DNA of 64,000 nucleotides from CAWDBV01 sp963800705 (GCA_963800705.1 CAWDBV010000002.1:248001-312000), one strand, 5' to 3'. Numbered from the stretch's first letter, positions 9,115 to 17,905 are shown. The notes: generated by a model from the sequence alone, not told the origin. Made by a program: numbers and translations.

Positions 9115-9885
9115 GTGGTCGATACCCACGCCCATCTCGGCATGTGTGAGCCGCCGGCCGGGGAGCTGGTCGATGCGGCCCGAGCGGCCGGGGTGAAACG
9201 CATCCTCACGGTCGGGCTCGACGAAGCGTCGAACGCCGAGGCGATCGCCGACGCCGAGGCCCACGAGGAGGTCTTTGCCTGCGTCGGACGCCACCCGAAC
9301 TCGGCGGCGGGTTTCGACGATGCCGCCGCCGCGGCGATCGAGGAGCTCGCCGCGCACCCGAGGGTGGCGGCGATTGGCGAGACCGGGCTCGACCGCTACC
9401 GCGATCACAGCGCGATCGACGATCAGCACCGCGCCTTCGAGGCGCAGATCGAGATCGCGAAGCGGACCGATTTGCCGCTCGTGATCCACGTCCGCGACAA
9501 GCAGGGCTCGCGTGAGACCGGCGAGGAGGCAATGACACTGCTCGCCGAGCGCGCCCAGGGGATCGACGTGATCCTGCACTGCTTCGCGGCCGCCTCCTAC
9601 CGCGTCGAAACCGCAGCCGAGCACGGCTGGTACTGCTCGTTCGCCGGAAACGTCAGCTACCCGAAGGCCGAGGACATGCGCGAGGCGGCGCGGCTCGTGC
9701 CCGAGGAGCTGCTGCTCGCCGAGACCGACTGCCCGTACCTGGCGCCGCAGCCGGTGCGCGGCAAGCCCAACCAGCCCGCCTACGTTGTCTCGACGCTCGA
9801 GGTGCTGGCCGAGACCCGCGGCATCCAGCCGGATCAGCTCGAGCGCACGATCGAGGACAACGCGGCCCAGGTCTTCGGATGGTGA
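9115..9885 (+). CDS. tatD: TatD-family metal-dependent hydrolase / DNase
   Basis: A 256-residue TIM-barrel amidohydrolase-superfamily protein. Characterised TatD members act as 3'-5' DNases or RNases. Metal ligands are visible: H-x-H in D-T-H-A-H-L at the N-terminus, E-T-G-L-D near residue 90, H in V-I-H-V-R, H in L-H-C-F, and the closing E-T-D-C-P-Y-L-A-P. The GTG at 9115 is chosen because the first beta strand (V-D-T-H-A-H) begins there. The gene overlaps rsmA by 7 nt and starts a tatD-rsmA-ispE-dedA/pap2 operon. Confidence 0.92.
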   Translation: MVDTHAHLGMCEPPAGELVDAARAAGVKRILTVGLDEASNAEAIADAEAHEEVFACVGRHPNSAAGFDDAAAAAIEELAAHPRVAAIGETGLDRYRDHSAIDDQHRAFEAQIEIAKRTDLPLVIHVRDKQGSRETGEEAMTLLAERAQGIDVILHCFAAASYRVETAAEHGWYCSFAGNVSYPKAEDMREAARLVPEELLLAETDCPYLAPQPVRGKPNQPAYVVSTLEVLAETRGIQPDQLERTIEDNAAQVFGW

Positions 9886-10670
9886 GATCCCGCGGCCGCA
9901 CTCAGAAGCGCCTCGGCCAGAACTTCCTCCGCGACCCGAACCTGCTCGAGGCGATCGCCCGCGACTCGGGGGTCGGCGCCGGCGACGTCGTACTCGAGAT
10001 CGGGGGAGGGGCGGGGGCGCTGAGCGAGGTGCTATCGCCGCTGGTCGAGCGGCTCTGGGTCGTCGAGACCGATCGCCGTCTCGAGCCCGAGCTCGGCGCC
10101 GTCGCAGACGCCGCCGGAAACGTCGGCCTCGTCTGGGGGGACGCGATGAAGGCCGACCTCGCCGGCCTCGATCCGGGGCCGAGCGCCGTCGTCTCCAACC
10201 TCCCCTACTCGATCGCGACGCCGGTGCTGCTGCGGACGATCGAGGAGCTCCCGGGAGTCGCCTCCTGGACGGTGCTCGTGCAGCGCGAGATCGCTGACCG
10301 TCTCCGCGCCGAGCACGGCAGCCGCACCTACGGTGCCCCGAGCGTCCTCGCCCAGCTCGCCTGCGAGGTGAAGCTGCTGCGCCCCGTCGATCGCGCCGTC
10401 TTCGACCCGCCGCCGCGCGTCGACTCCGCGCTGCTGCGACTCAATCGCACCGGGCCCGCACCGCCGCCGGAGGTGCGGCGGCTCGTTCGCGAGGCCTTCG
10501 CCCACCGACGCAAGTCGCTGGCGCGGTCGCTCGAGCTCGCCGAGCCGGGTGGCCGCGAGCGCGCGCTGGCGGCGCTCGAGGAGGCCGGGCTGCCCGCCAA
10601 GGCCCGGGCGGAGTCGCTCAGCCCCTCCGATTTCGTCCGCCTCGCCGACATCCTTCAGGGTCAGCGATGA
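9879..10670 (+). CDS. rsmA: 16S rRNA (adenine1518-N6/adenine1519-N6)-dimethyltransferase
   Basis: RsmA/KsgA dimethylates two adjacent adenines in the 3'-terminal hairpin of 16S rRNA during 30S maturation; its loss gives kasugamycin resistance. The 263-residue protein has the N-terminal L-G-Q-N-F-L motif, the SAM-binding V-L-E-I-G-G-G-A-G motif near residue 40, and catalytic motif IV N-L-P-Y-S near residue 108. The ATG at 9879 overlaps the tatD stop region and fits the family N-terminus. Its TGA overlaps the ispE ATG (ATGA). Confidence 0.96.
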   Translation: MVRSRGRTQKRLGQNFLRDPNLLEAIARDSGVGAGDVVLEIGGGAGALSEVLSPLVERLWVVETDRRLEPELGAVADAAGNVGLVWGDAMKADLAGLDPGPSAVVSNLPYSIATPVLLRTIEELPGVASWTVLVQREIADRLRAEHGSRTYGAPSVLAQLACEVKLLRPVDRAVFDPPPRVDSALLRLNRTGPAPPPEVRRLVREAFAHRRKSLARSLELAEPGGRERALAALEEAGLPAKARAESLSPSDFVRLADILQGQR

Positions 10671-11524
10671 TCGTCACCGCGCCGGCGAAACTCAACCTCT
10701 GCCTCTACCTCGGGCCGATCCGCGACGACGGGCTGCACGAGATCCGCTCGATCTTCGAGCCGCTCGAGCTCCACGACGAGCTCGACGTGGAGAAGTTCCC
10801 GGGCAAAGAAGACGAGGTGAACTGCCCTGGAGTCGACGGCGACAATCTCGCCTCGCAGGCGCTCGAGGCCCTTCGCGAGCGCGGCTGGAACTCGCCGACG
10901 CTCCGGATCGAGATCACCAAGCGCGTCCCGGTCGCCGCCGGGCTCGGCGGCGGCAGCGCCGACGCGGCGGCGGTGCTGCGGCTAGCGCTCGGCGAGGTCG
11001 AGGGGATCCGCGAGCTCGCCGCCACCGTCGGTGCCGACGTCCCCTCGCAGATTCAGCCGCGCCCCTGCCTCGTCGCCGGGGCGGGCGAGGTCGTGGCGCC
11101 GATCCCTCCCCCCGGCGAGCACGCCGTTGTGCTGATCCCCCAGTCCGAGGGCCTGGCGACCGCCGACGTCTACGCCGAAGCCGACCGGCTCGGCGGGGCG
11201 CGCAGCGAAACCGAGCTCGACGCGATCCGCCGCCGGCTCACCGACGCCACCGCCGAGGGCGCTTCGCCGCTCTCCTACCTCGAGCACCTCACCAACGACC
11301 TCCAGCCCGCGGCGCTCTCGCTCCGGCCCGAGGTCGGCGACGCGCTCGCAGCCCTCGAGCTCGCCGGCGCCGCGAAGGCGCTCGTCACCGGATCGGGCCC
11401 GACCGCGTTCGGGCTCTTCGAGGACACCGAGGCCGCCGGGCGCGCCGTTGAGGCGCTCCGCGACGAGCATCCGGGCGCGATCGCGACCGCACCGAGGGCC
11501 GACACAACGGAAGACCGCTCGTGA
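10667..11524 (+). CDS. ispE: 4-diphosphocytidyl-2-C-methyl-D-erythritol kinase
   Basis: GHMP-family kinase that phosphorylates CDP-methylerythritol in the MEP pathway to isoprenoid precursors. The 285-residue product starts with A-P-A-K-L-N-L and carries the ATP-binding glycine loop P-V-A-A-G-L-G-G-G-S-A-D-A-A near residue 85 and the C-terminal G-S-G-P-T-A-F motif. It overlaps rsmA by ATGA and the next gene by GTGA, so all three are probably translationally coupled. Confidence 0.95.
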   Translation: MIVTAPAKLNLCLYLGPIRDDGLHEIRSIFEPLELHDELDVEKFPGKEDEVNCPGVDGDNLASQALEALRERGWNSPTLRIEITKRVPVAAGLGGGSADAAAVLRLALGEVEGIRELAATVGADVPSQIQPRPCLVAGAGEVVAPIPPPGEHAVVLIPQSEGLATADVYAEADRLGGARSETELDAIRRRLTDATAEGASPLSYLEHLTNDLQPAALSLRPEVGDALAALELAGAAKALVTGSGPTAFGLFEDTEAAGRAVEALRDEHPGAIATAPRADTTEDRS

Positions 11525-13029
11525 GGCTCAGCGGCCACCGCCTGACCCTGCTGATCCTCGCTGTGCTCGGGATCGTTCTGCTCGTCTTCCGCGAGGAGCT
11601 GCCGGGCCTCAGCCTCGAGAAGCTGATCGAGGACATCTCCGGCTCGCTCGGCAACTGGACCTACCTGCTGGTCGGGGGCTTGGCGTTCCTGGAGACCGGC
11701 GCCTTCGTCGGCCTCGTCGCCCCCGGCGAGTTCACGGTCATCCTCGGCGGCGCGGTCGCCGGCCAGGGCGAAATCTCGCTGGCGCTGATCCTCGCGATCA
11801 CCTGGTTCGCGGCCTTCGCGGGCGACTCGGTGAGCTTCATGCTCGGCCAGCGCCTCGGCCGCGAGTTCATCATTCGCCATGGCCACTACGTGCGCATCGA
11901 CGACCGAAGGCTGAAGCAGGTAGAGAGCTATTTCGACCGCCACGGCGGCAAGACGATCCTGATCGGGCGCTTCATCGGGCTCGTCCGCGCGCTGGCGCCG
12001 TTCATTGCCGGCTCCTCGAGAATGCCCTACGGCGCCTTCGCTCCCTACTCTATCCTCGGCACCGGGATCTGGGCGACGGGGCTGATCCTCGCCGGATACT
12101 TCTTCTCGCAGAGCCTCGACAAGGTCGCCGACGTGGTCGGGACCGGCTTCATCGTCCTCGGGTTCACCGTCGGGACGATCGTCGTGATCGCGCTCGTCGT
12201 CCGCCATCTGCGCGACCCGGACAACCGGCGGCGGCTCGTCGAGCGGATGGAGAAGCGCGCCTGGCTGCGGCCGCTGGTCGCATGGGGCCGCCGCTTCAAG
12301 CCGCAGGCGATGTTCGTCTGGGAGCGGTTGACGCCCGGCGGACTCGGGCTCGAGCTCACCACGCTGCTCTCGGTGTTCGCGGTCGGGCTGTTCGTGCTGA
12401 TCGCCTTCGCGTCGATCGTCTCCGGCGACCCGGGGCCGACCCCGGGCGACGACCACGCGATGCGGATCGCCGAGGATCTGCGCGCCGGATGGCTGACGGA
12501 AGTCGCGAAAGCGGTCACCCAGCTTGGTGCCGCCTACGTGGTGCTGCCGCTGGCCCTGTTCGCGGCGGTCTGGCTCGGCGCCCAGCGGCGCTGGTACGAG
12601 GTCGCGGTGCTCGTCATCGCGATGATCCTGATCGTCGTGGTCACCGACGTCCTCAAGACCATGATCGACCGGCCGCGCCCGGCCGGGGGGCTGGTCGAAA
12701 CCTCGAACTCCGCCTTCCCGAGCGCCCACGCCTCCTATTCGGTCTTCTATATATGGCTCGCGGTGACGATCGCGCTCCGCTGGGCCCCGGGCCTCACCGT
12801 CCGTACCTCTGTGATCTCGGCCGGGATCGCGGTTGCCGCGGCGGTCGGGCTCACCCGCGTCTACCTCGACGTCCACTACATGAGCGACGTGAGCGCGGGC
12901 TGGGCGCTCGGCGCAGCCGCGTTTGCGGCTGTCGGGGCCGTCGCTCTCGTGATGGCGCATTTTCGCCAGAATGCAGCGCCAGATGGAGTTCCTGACCGCA
13001 TTGGTCCCGGTCCTCGCGGTCGGCACTGA
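11521..13029 (+). CDS. DedA (SNARE-associated) - PAP2 phosphatase fusion membrane protein
   Basis: A 502-residue two-domain membrane protein. The N-terminal half is a DedA/VTT domain, with G-E-F-T-V-I-L-G-G in the re-entrant loop and R-F-I-G-L-V-R-A-L-A-P-F-I-A-G near residue 160. The C-terminal half is a PAP2 phosphatase with all three motifs: K-x6-R-P (K-T-M-I-D-R-P-R-P), P-S-A-H, and S/T-R-x5-H-x3-D (T-R-V-Y-L-D-V-H). DedA proteins translocate undecaprenyl phosphate and related lipids and PAP2 enzymes dephosphorylate lipid pyrophosphates, so combined C55-PP dephosphorylation and C55-P recycling is a reasonable inference. The GTG start overlaps the ispE stop. Confidence 0.88.
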   Translation: MRLSGHRLTLLILAVLGIVLLVFREELPGLSLEKLIEDISGSLGNWTYLLVGGLAFLETGAFVGLVAPGEFTVILGGAVAGQGEISLALILAITWFAAFAGDSVSFMLGQRLGREFIIRHGHYVRIDDRRLKQVESYFDRHGGKTILIGRFIGLVRALAPFIAGSSRMPYGAFAPYSILGTGIWATGLILAGYFFSQSLDKVADVVGTGFIVLGFTVGTIVVIALVVRHLRDPDNRRRLVERMEKRAWLRPLVAWGRRFKPQAMFVWERLTPGGLGLELTTLLSVFAVGLFVLIAFASIVSGDPGPTPGDDHAMRIAEDLRAGWLTEVAKAVTQLGAAYVVLPLALFAAVWLGAQRRWYEVAVLVIAMILIVVVTDVLKTMIDRPRPAGGLVETSNSAFPSAHASYSVFYIWLAVTIALRWAPGLTVRTSVISAGIAVAAAVGLTRVYLDVHYMSDVSAGWALGAAAFAAVGAVALVMAHFRQNAAPDGVPDRIGPGPRGRH

Positions 13030-13240
13030 GTACATCCTCTTCGGGGTCGCAGGCGCGATCTCGCTGGCCGCCTTCGGGACCATGATCCTCGCCCCGGCGC
13101 TCGGCGCCTTCGGCCGCGGCTGGGAGAAGTTCGCCGCGGCGCTGCTGTCGCTGTTCGTGCTCGCCGCCCTGGTCATGATCGGGCTCGGGATCGGGTTCTG
13201 GATCTTTTACAACTGGGACGACATTTCCAGTCGGTTCTGA
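12971..13240 (+). CDS. Small two-helix membrane protein, function unknown
   Basis: An 89-residue protein with two predicted transmembrane segments (about residues 20-45 and 57-80) and a short C-terminal polar tail. If the ATG at 12971 is used it overlaps the DedA-PAP2 gene by 59 nt; a second in-frame ATG lies at 12983. The family is not recognised. Its position at the end of a lipid-carrier operon suggests an envelope role, but this is only context. Confidence 0.6.
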   Translation: MQRQMEFLTALVPVLAVGTEYILFGVAGAISLAAFGTMILAPALGAFGRGWEKFAAALLSLFVLAALVMIGLGIGFWIFYNWDDISSRF

Positions 13241-13277
13241 CCCCGGCCGCGGCGCGGTTTTTGCGGCCGTTCGAAAC

Positions 13278-13283
13278 TACAAT
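13278..13283 (+). promoter_or_regulatory. Candidate -10 element, leaderless transcript
   Basis: TACAAT ends 6 nt before the ATG of the PucR-type regulator. No clear -35 is seen. Part of the recurrent TANNNT-N6-start pattern. Confidence 0.5.
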
Positions 13284-13289
13284 GCCTAG

Positions 13290-14528
13290 ATGAACGAGGC
13301 GAAGCCCACCCAGGGCGCGGCTCCAGGGGCCGATGAGGCGACACTCGAGGCGCTTTCCGAGGCGGTCGAGTCAGGTGCCGGCCTGCCCGCGGTCGCCCGC
13401 GCGGCGGCCAAGGTGCTCGGCGCGAGCGTGGTGCTGATCGACCGCTCGAGCGCGGTGCTCGCGGTCGCGGCTGCGGCCGACGAGGAATCGAAGCTGCTCG
13501 CCGGTGCGCCGGGGGTCGAGTCGGTCGAGCTGCGGGTGGCCGACAACGCCGTCGGCGAGTTCCGCTACCGCGCCCGCGAGGGCGAGGACCCTGGCACGCC
13601 GATGCTTCGCATGGTCTCGACCCTGCTCGCGCTCGAGCTCGAGCGCTCGCGCTCCCCGGAATGGGCGGGCGACGAGGCGGCCGGCGATTTCGTCACCTCG
13701 GTGCTCGAGCGGCGCATGACCGACCGCGGCGACCTGGTCGCGCGCGCCGCCGAGCTCGGCGCCCGGATAGAGGACGGCGCCGGGGTCTTGATGGCGCGGG
13801 TAGTGCCCCACGCCGCGCAGAGCGGGGAATGGCGCTCGCGGATGCTGACTCTGGCGCAGCGCGCGGTTCGCGCCGTCAGCCCCGGCTCGCTGGCGGCCGG
13901 CGGCTCCCAGGACGCCGAGCGCGCCGAGGTCGTCGCGATCGTCCCCGCCGAAGACGACGCGCCGCTGCGCCGCGCCGCCGAAGCGCTCTCGCGCGAGCTC
14001 GCCGACGGGCTCGCCGGGTTCTCGGTCACGGTCTCGCGCAGCCGGATCGCCTCCGACCCGGCCGACCTCCACCGCGCCAGCCAAGAGGCCCGCCTCGCCG
14101 TCAACGTCGGCGAGGCCGAGGGAGCCTCGATCCTCGCCTTCGAGGACACCGGCGCCTACCGGCTGCTGCTACCTGCGATGAGCGAGGACCCGGCCGAGCT
14201 CGAGCGCTTCTACTCCGAGACCGTCGAGCCGCTCGCCGTCTACGACGAGCAGTACGAGACCGAGCTGGTGGCGACGGTGGAGGCCTACCTCGACAACGAC
14301 GGCAATGTCGCCGCCACCGCCGGGCAGCTCTTCACCCACCGCCACACGATTCGCTACCGGCTCGAGCGGGCGCGCGATCTCTGCGGGCACGACGTCACCT
14401 CGACCGAGGGTCGCGAGCGGCTCGGTCTCGGGCTCAAGTCGATGAGAGTTCTGGGGATAGCGGCGCCGCGCGGTCCGGCGCAGGAGCCCGGTGCTGCGGC
14501 CGGAAAGCCGGCTTCAGAGAAGCGCTAG
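13290..14528 (+). CDS. PucR-type helix-turn-helix transcriptional regulator
   Basis: A 412-residue regulator. The C-terminal 60 residues carry the PucR HTH_30 domain (Y-L-D-N-D-G-N-V-A-A-T-A, then H-R-H-T-I-R-Y-R-L), which binds DNA in the PucR/CdaR family. The upstream region includes a sensory N-terminus resembling a GAF-like fold and a central GGDEF-like regulatory region typical of such proteins. No effector can be named. It converges with the secreted hydrolase gene; the two stops share the palindrome CTAG at 14525-14528. A TACAAT hexamer 6 nt before its ATG suggests a leaderless mRNA. Confidence 0.85.
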   Translation: MNEAKPTQGAAPGADEATLEALSEAVESGAGLPAVARAAAKVLGASVVLIDRSSAVLAVAAAADEESKLLAGAPGVESVELRVADNAVGEFRYRAREGEDPGTPMLRMVSTLLALELERSRSPEWAGDEAAGDFVTSVLERRMTDRGDLVARAAELGARIEDGAGVLMARVVPHAAQSGEWRSRMLTLAQRAVRAVSPGSLAAGGSQDAERAEVVAIVPAEDDAPLRRAAEALSRELADGLAGFSVTVSRSRIASDPADLHRASQEARLAVNVGEAEGASILAFEDTGAYRLLLPAMSEDPAELERFYSETVEPLAVYDEQYETELVATVEAYLDNDGNVAATAGQLFTHRHTIRYRLERARDLCGHDVTSTEGRERLGLGLKSMRVLGIAAPRGPAQEPGAAAGKPASEKR

Positions 14529-16558
14529 CGACGCTTGCGGTTAGCGCACTTGCGGCGCGCCTTGCGGGCGCGCTTTGATCTGCAGGACTTCGACTTCGAC
14601 TTCGCCCGCGTGCTGCTCGAGCCCTGCTGCGCGGCGGTCGCGTTCGCCGCGGCGCCGGCCACACCGGTGCCGCCGGGCCCGCCGGTCGATGGCTCAAAGT
14701 CGGTGGCGAGCTCGTAACCCTCCGGGAGCGGCTTCGGGGCAGGCGCCGCGACCATCCCGCCGAGCGATCCGGGCTGCTCGGTGACCGGCAGCCGCAGCTC
14801 GAGGTTCGAGACCGTGACCGGGAGCTGGAGATTGGAGATCCGCCCGTACGGGGTGTCGTTGGGGAGCAGCTCGAGCTTCGCGACGTGCCCAGCTTCGAAG
14901 CGGTAGCCGTTAGGGTGGAGCTGGAAGACCTGGCGGGTCGGGCTAGCGGTCACCTCGGGGCGGTAGAGCCCGCGGTCGACGAGCGTCTGCTGACCGTCGG
15001 GGCCGACGTCGACGAGCCGCGCCGCGATCTGCGAGGTCGGTCCCACCGACGCGATGTCGGCGACCACGGTCGGCGAGCCGAGCATCGTAAAGCCGCCGGC
15101 CGGGGCGGGTGCGAGGCGGTAGGCGGCGGTCAGCGGCTGGTCGGCGCCCGAGGTCTTCGCGCAGGCGCCGGGCCCGGCGACGGGGTCGAAGGCCAGCGAG
15201 GCCGTCGGGTCGCTGAGCGGCGAGACGATCGACTGCGAGTCGGCGCTCTGGAGGCGGATCTCGCCCGGGGCAAGCTGCGCCCAGGTCGGCGCCGCGTACG
15301 GGCCGGCCGAGGGGTTCGCCTTCGGGCAGGTCATGGTCAGGGCGCTGACCTCGTTCGAGGGCTTCGGGCCTTCGCCCTGCAGGTAGTAGGCGAACCAGGT
15401 GTTCTCGCGGTCGCGAAGCAGCGCCGTGTCGGCCGACTTGTTCTGCCCGCGCTGATGGCCGTAGTCGAGGAAGGAGAGCGCGATGTCGGCGCCCGGGTAC
15501 TCGGTCCGGGTGCGGTTGTAGAAGCGGATTGCCTCGTCGGCGGGGAAGAGGTCGTCGGTCCAGCCGTTTGAGATCAGCATCGGCGCGGGCGGGATCGAGT
15601 GGTCGATGTAGTAACTCGAGTGGTGGCTGGTGACCTCGTCGATGATGTCCTGGGTGAGCGGGTTGATGTCGTAGGGCTCGCCGGCGTTCAGGGCCGCGAA
15701 CCAGGTCGTCAGGTCGGCGTCGGGGTCGGTGAGAGGGAGCGCGTAGAAGCCGCTCGTCGCGCCCGAGGCGTAGAGGCCGGCGACAAACGACTGCTTCATC
15801 ACCCCGACACGGCCGCGCTTGAAGTAGGGAGCGTCGGCGACGTAGTCGAGCGTGTGTCCGTTCGGGGTCAGCGCGTAGGCGAGATCGGTCCAGGGGATCC
15901 CGGGGGCCGCGGCCGCGATCTGCATCGGCGTCCCGTCGGGGCTCTTCCAGTCTGTGAGGCTGCCGTCGGGCATCATCGTCCGGTCGCGGAGCGCACCCAG
16001 CGCCATCGACATGCCGCCGCCGTATGAGCCGCCCGTGGCGCCGACCTTCTGCGGATCGACGACCCCCTCGTCGGCGAGCATGCCGGCGAACAGCTGCGCG
16101 TCGCGGGCCTCGTAGCGAGTGTCGAGCAGTCGCACGTGGCCCTTCAGGCACTCGGTCGGGTAGTCGAGGCGGGTCTGGCTCAGCAGCCCGCACGAGTCGC
16201 CGAAGCCGCGGTTGGACATGCTGAACGCGGCGTAGCCCCGATCGGTCCAGCGGTGAAGGGTGTCGAAGCCGAGCTTGCGGCCACCGTAGCCGTGGAAGAC
16301 CATCACCAGCGGGTAGTCGCCGTCGGGGCCGGAGGCCGGAGCCGGGGGGAGCGCGACGTTGACGTCAATCGGGACGTCGTCGAAGGTCTGTACGACGCTG
16401 CGGGTGCCGCCGCAGTGGCGGGTGCCGTCGGGCTGCTCGCTGCAGTTCACCGTGCCGTCGAAGACGCTCGGCACGGCGGCGCCCGCCGAGGGTGCGAATG
16501 CGAGCAGCGCAAAGCCGGCCAGTGCCGTAGCGCCTCTTTTCACGTACCTCTTCCTCAT
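14525..16558 (-). CDS. Secreted CocE/NonD-type alpha/beta hydrolase with basic C-terminal tail
   Basis: A 677-residue exported hydrolase. A signal peptide starts at the ATG at 16558 (M-R-K-R-Y-V-K-R, hydrophobic core, G-A-A-V). The alpha/beta-hydrolase core has a V-F-H-G-Y-G-G oxyanion strand and the nucleophile elbow G-G-S-Y-G-G-G near residue 190. A jelly-roll, PepX-C-like C-terminal domain follows, as in X-Pro dipeptidyl-peptidase/CocE proteins. The end is a Ser/Thr/Gly linker plus a Lys/Arg-rich tail with C-x11-C, like the tails of the repeat proteins at 2-5.6 kb and the beta-helix protein at 27-29 kb. Substrate (peptide or ester) is not decidable. Confidence 0.82.
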   Translation of the reverse strand: MRKRYVKRGATALAGFALLAFAPSAGAAVPSVFDGTVNCSEQPDGTRHCGGTRSVVQTFDDVPIDVNVALPPAPASGPDGDYPLVMVFHGYGGRKLGFDTLHRWTDRGYAAFSMSNRGFGDSCGLLSQTRLDYPTECLKGHVRLLDTRYEARDAQLFAGMLADEGVVDPQKVGATGGSYGGGMSMALGALRDRTMMPDGSLTDWKSPDGTPMQIAAAAPGIPWTDLAYALTPNGHTLDYVADAPYFKRGRVGVMKQSFVAGLYASGATSGFYALPLTDPDADLTTWFAALNAGEPYDINPLTQDIIDEVTSHHSSYYIDHSIPPAPMLISNGWTDDLFPADEAIRFYNRTRTEYPGADIALSFLDYGHQRGQNKSADTALLRDRENTWFAYYLQGEGPKPSNEVSALTMTCPKANPSAGPYAAPTWAQLAPGEIRLQSADSQSIVSPLSDPTASLAFDPVAGPGACAKTSGADQPLTAAYRLAPAPAGGFTMLGSPTVVADIASVGPTSQIAARLVDVGPDGQQTLVDRGLYRPEVTASPTRQVFQLHPNGYRFEAGHVAKLELLPNDTPYGRISNLQLPVTVSNLELRLPVTEQPGSLGGMVAAPAPKPLPEGYELATDFEPSTGGPGGTGVAGAAANATAAQQGSSSTRAKSKSKSCRSKRARKARRKCANRKRR

Positions 16559-16605
16559 CTGCCCGGCGGCCACGATAACGGGCCGCTCGTCAGCGCGTGC
16601 CGCTT

Positions 16606-16818
16606 CTAGCCGCCGGCGGCGAGCAGGGTGGCGATGACGCCGACCAGCCCGATCATGATCCCGCCACCGACCCACATCATCGTCGCCTTCAGGCCAGCGA
16701 CCTCTGTGTGCAGCTCGGCGCGGAGCTCCCGGATATCGGCATCGATGCGGTCGAACCCGCCGTCCATCCTGCGGGCGAGATCGTCGAGGCGCTCGTCGGT
16801 CCAGGCCACGCGCTCCAT
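16606..16818 (-). CDS. Small coiled-coil membrane protein, function unknown
   Basis: A 70-residue protein with a charged amphipathic helix (R-R-M-D-G-G-F-D-R-I-D-A-D-I, heptad-like) followed by one C-terminal transmembrane segment. This layout resembles many small DUF1640-like or phage-associated membrane coiled coils, but the family is not certain. A TACGGT hexamer ends 6 nt upstream of its ATG, supporting the start and an independent promoter. Confidence 0.65.
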   Translation of the reverse strand: MERVAWTDERLDDLARRMDGGFDRIDADIRELRAELHTEVAGLKATMMWVGGGIMIGLVGVIATLLAAGG

Positions 16819-16824
16819 GATCTC

Positions 16825-16830
16825 ACCGTA
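16825..16830 (-). promoter_or_regulatory. Candidate -10 element, leaderless transcript
   Basis: TACGGT on the minus strand with 6 nt to the ATG at 16818. Same geometry as at several other genes in the window. Confidence 0.42.
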
Positions 16831-16878
16831 GGCGGGTCGATGTCACCGTCCGCATGCGAATCGTGTCGAATCGGCCAG

Positions 16879-16952
16879 CTCCGGGAGGAGGATTCGAACC
16901 CACCGCCTCGTGGACCAAAACCACGCGTGCTAGCCAGCTACACCATCCCGGA
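16879..16952 (-). tRNA. tRNA-Gln (anticodon TTG)
   Basis: A 74-nt cloverleaf on the minus strand. The acceptor stem TCCGGGA/TCCCGGA is perfect, followed by discriminator G. The anticodon stem CGTGG/CCACG holds loop TTTTGGT, giving anticodon TTG (codon CAA). The T-loop is TTCGAAT. The T-stem GTGGG/CCTCC has one T-C mismatch and one G-T pair, which is unusual. CCA is not encoded. A TAGACT hexamer lies 8 nt upstream. Confidence 0.9.
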
Positions 16953-16960
16953 TTCGCTTC

Positions 16961-16966
16961 AGTCTA
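16961..16966 (-). promoter_or_regulatory. Candidate -10 element for tRNA-Gln
   Basis: TAGACT on the minus strand, ending 8 nt before the first base of the tRNA, the distance expected between a -10 hexamer and a transcription start just at the tRNA 5' end. Confidence 0.4.
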
Positions 16967-16982
16967 GGCGCGTACTTGGGAC

Positions 16983-17903
16983 TCAGTCGATCTTGATCGG
17001 GGTGCCGAGCGGCATCTTGGCCGCGAGGCGGACGATGTCCGCGTTCCGGACGCGGATGCAGCCGTGCGAGACGTTGCCGGGGATCAGGTTCGGCTGGTTG
17101 GTGCCGTGGATGCCGACGATCCCGCCGCGCGGCCAGTCCGAGAGGTTCGGAGCGAAGGCGCTGGTCCCGATCGCGACCGGCCCGTAGATGCCGCTTCTGT
17201 CGCTCGCCCTGAGCCGGTCGCGGGCGTAGAAGCGCCCCGACGGCGTCGGCGTAGCAGCCTTGCCCACCCCGACCCGCGCCGACCAGATCCGCCGCCCGCG
17301 GCGCTCCAGCGTCGCCCGCTTGCGGCGCCTGTTGATGCGAAGCATGGTCGTTACCAGGTGATAGCGGCCGATCCGTTCGCGCGGGACCCAGCCCGTGACC
17401 CCGTTCGGCCGCATCGGAATCCGGACGTTGACCCAGACGGCCCCGCCCGGCAGCCGCACCTGGCGCAGCGCGAGGACGAGCTCTGGGGTGCCGTCCTCGG
17501 TGAGCGTGTTCAGCCGCCCGACCTCGGCCGAGTCGGCGTCGGGCCTCGCCCCGGCGCGGGTTCCGACCAGGACGTGCGCCCAACGCGACCGCGTGCGCTC
17601 GTTGGAGAGCACGGTTACCTTGCGGCGCTCTCCCCGGCGGCCCTCTGATCCCGTTCCACTCGCCGCGCCCAGGGGGCCCGACTGCTGCGGTCCACCGGGC
17701 CCCGGCGCCGAGGGGCCGGGCCCTGACGGCTGGCGCCCGCTCGATGGCGGCGCGGGTGGAGGCGTGGCGGGTTGCAGCAGCCGCGAAACCGGCGCCGTGA
17801 GCGCCTCGAGCAGCGGCCTGAAATCGTCGATGCCTGGCAACCCCGGGAGTAGAGGCGCGGCCGTCAGCGCGAACACGGTCACCCCGTGCCGCATCCGGTC
17901 CAT
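16983..17903 (-). CDS. L,D-transpeptidase (YkuD domain)
   Basis: A 306-residue protein that probably makes 3-3 peptidoglycan cross-links or attaches proteins to peptidoglycan outside the membrane. The N-terminus has a hydrophobic export segment, then a Pro/Gly/Ser-rich linker around residues 40-90 and a central SH3-like region. The C-terminal YkuD domain has H-G-T-N-Q-P and S-H-G-C-I-R-V-R-N, with the catalytic Cys near residue 281. The ATG at 17903 is chosen because it lies 2 nt after the upstream gene's stop and precedes the hydrophobic segment; an ATG at 17894 is an alternative. Confidence 0.88.
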   Translation of the reverse strand: MDRMRHGVTVFALTAAPLLPGLPGIDDFRPLLEALTAPVSRLLQPATPPPAPPSSGRQPSGPGPSAPGPGGPQQSGPLGAASGTGSEGRRGERRKVTVLSNERTRSRWAHVLVGTRAGARPDADSAEVGRLNTLTEDGTPELVLALRQVRLPGGAVWVNVRIPMRPNGVTGWVPRERIGRYHLVTTMLRINRRRKRATLERRGRRIWSARVGVGKAATPTPSGRFYARDRLRASDRSGIYGPVAIGTSAFAPNLSDWPRGGIVGIHGTNQPNLIPGNVSHGCIRVRNADIVRLAAKMPLGTPIKID

Positions 17904-17905
17904 CG

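Noticed and set aside
11275..13176. 633-residue minus-strand open frame opposite ispE and DedA-PAP2
   Set aside because: Composition is Asp/Glu/Arg/His-rich with no motif, and the plus strand holds intact PAP2 and DedA motifs.
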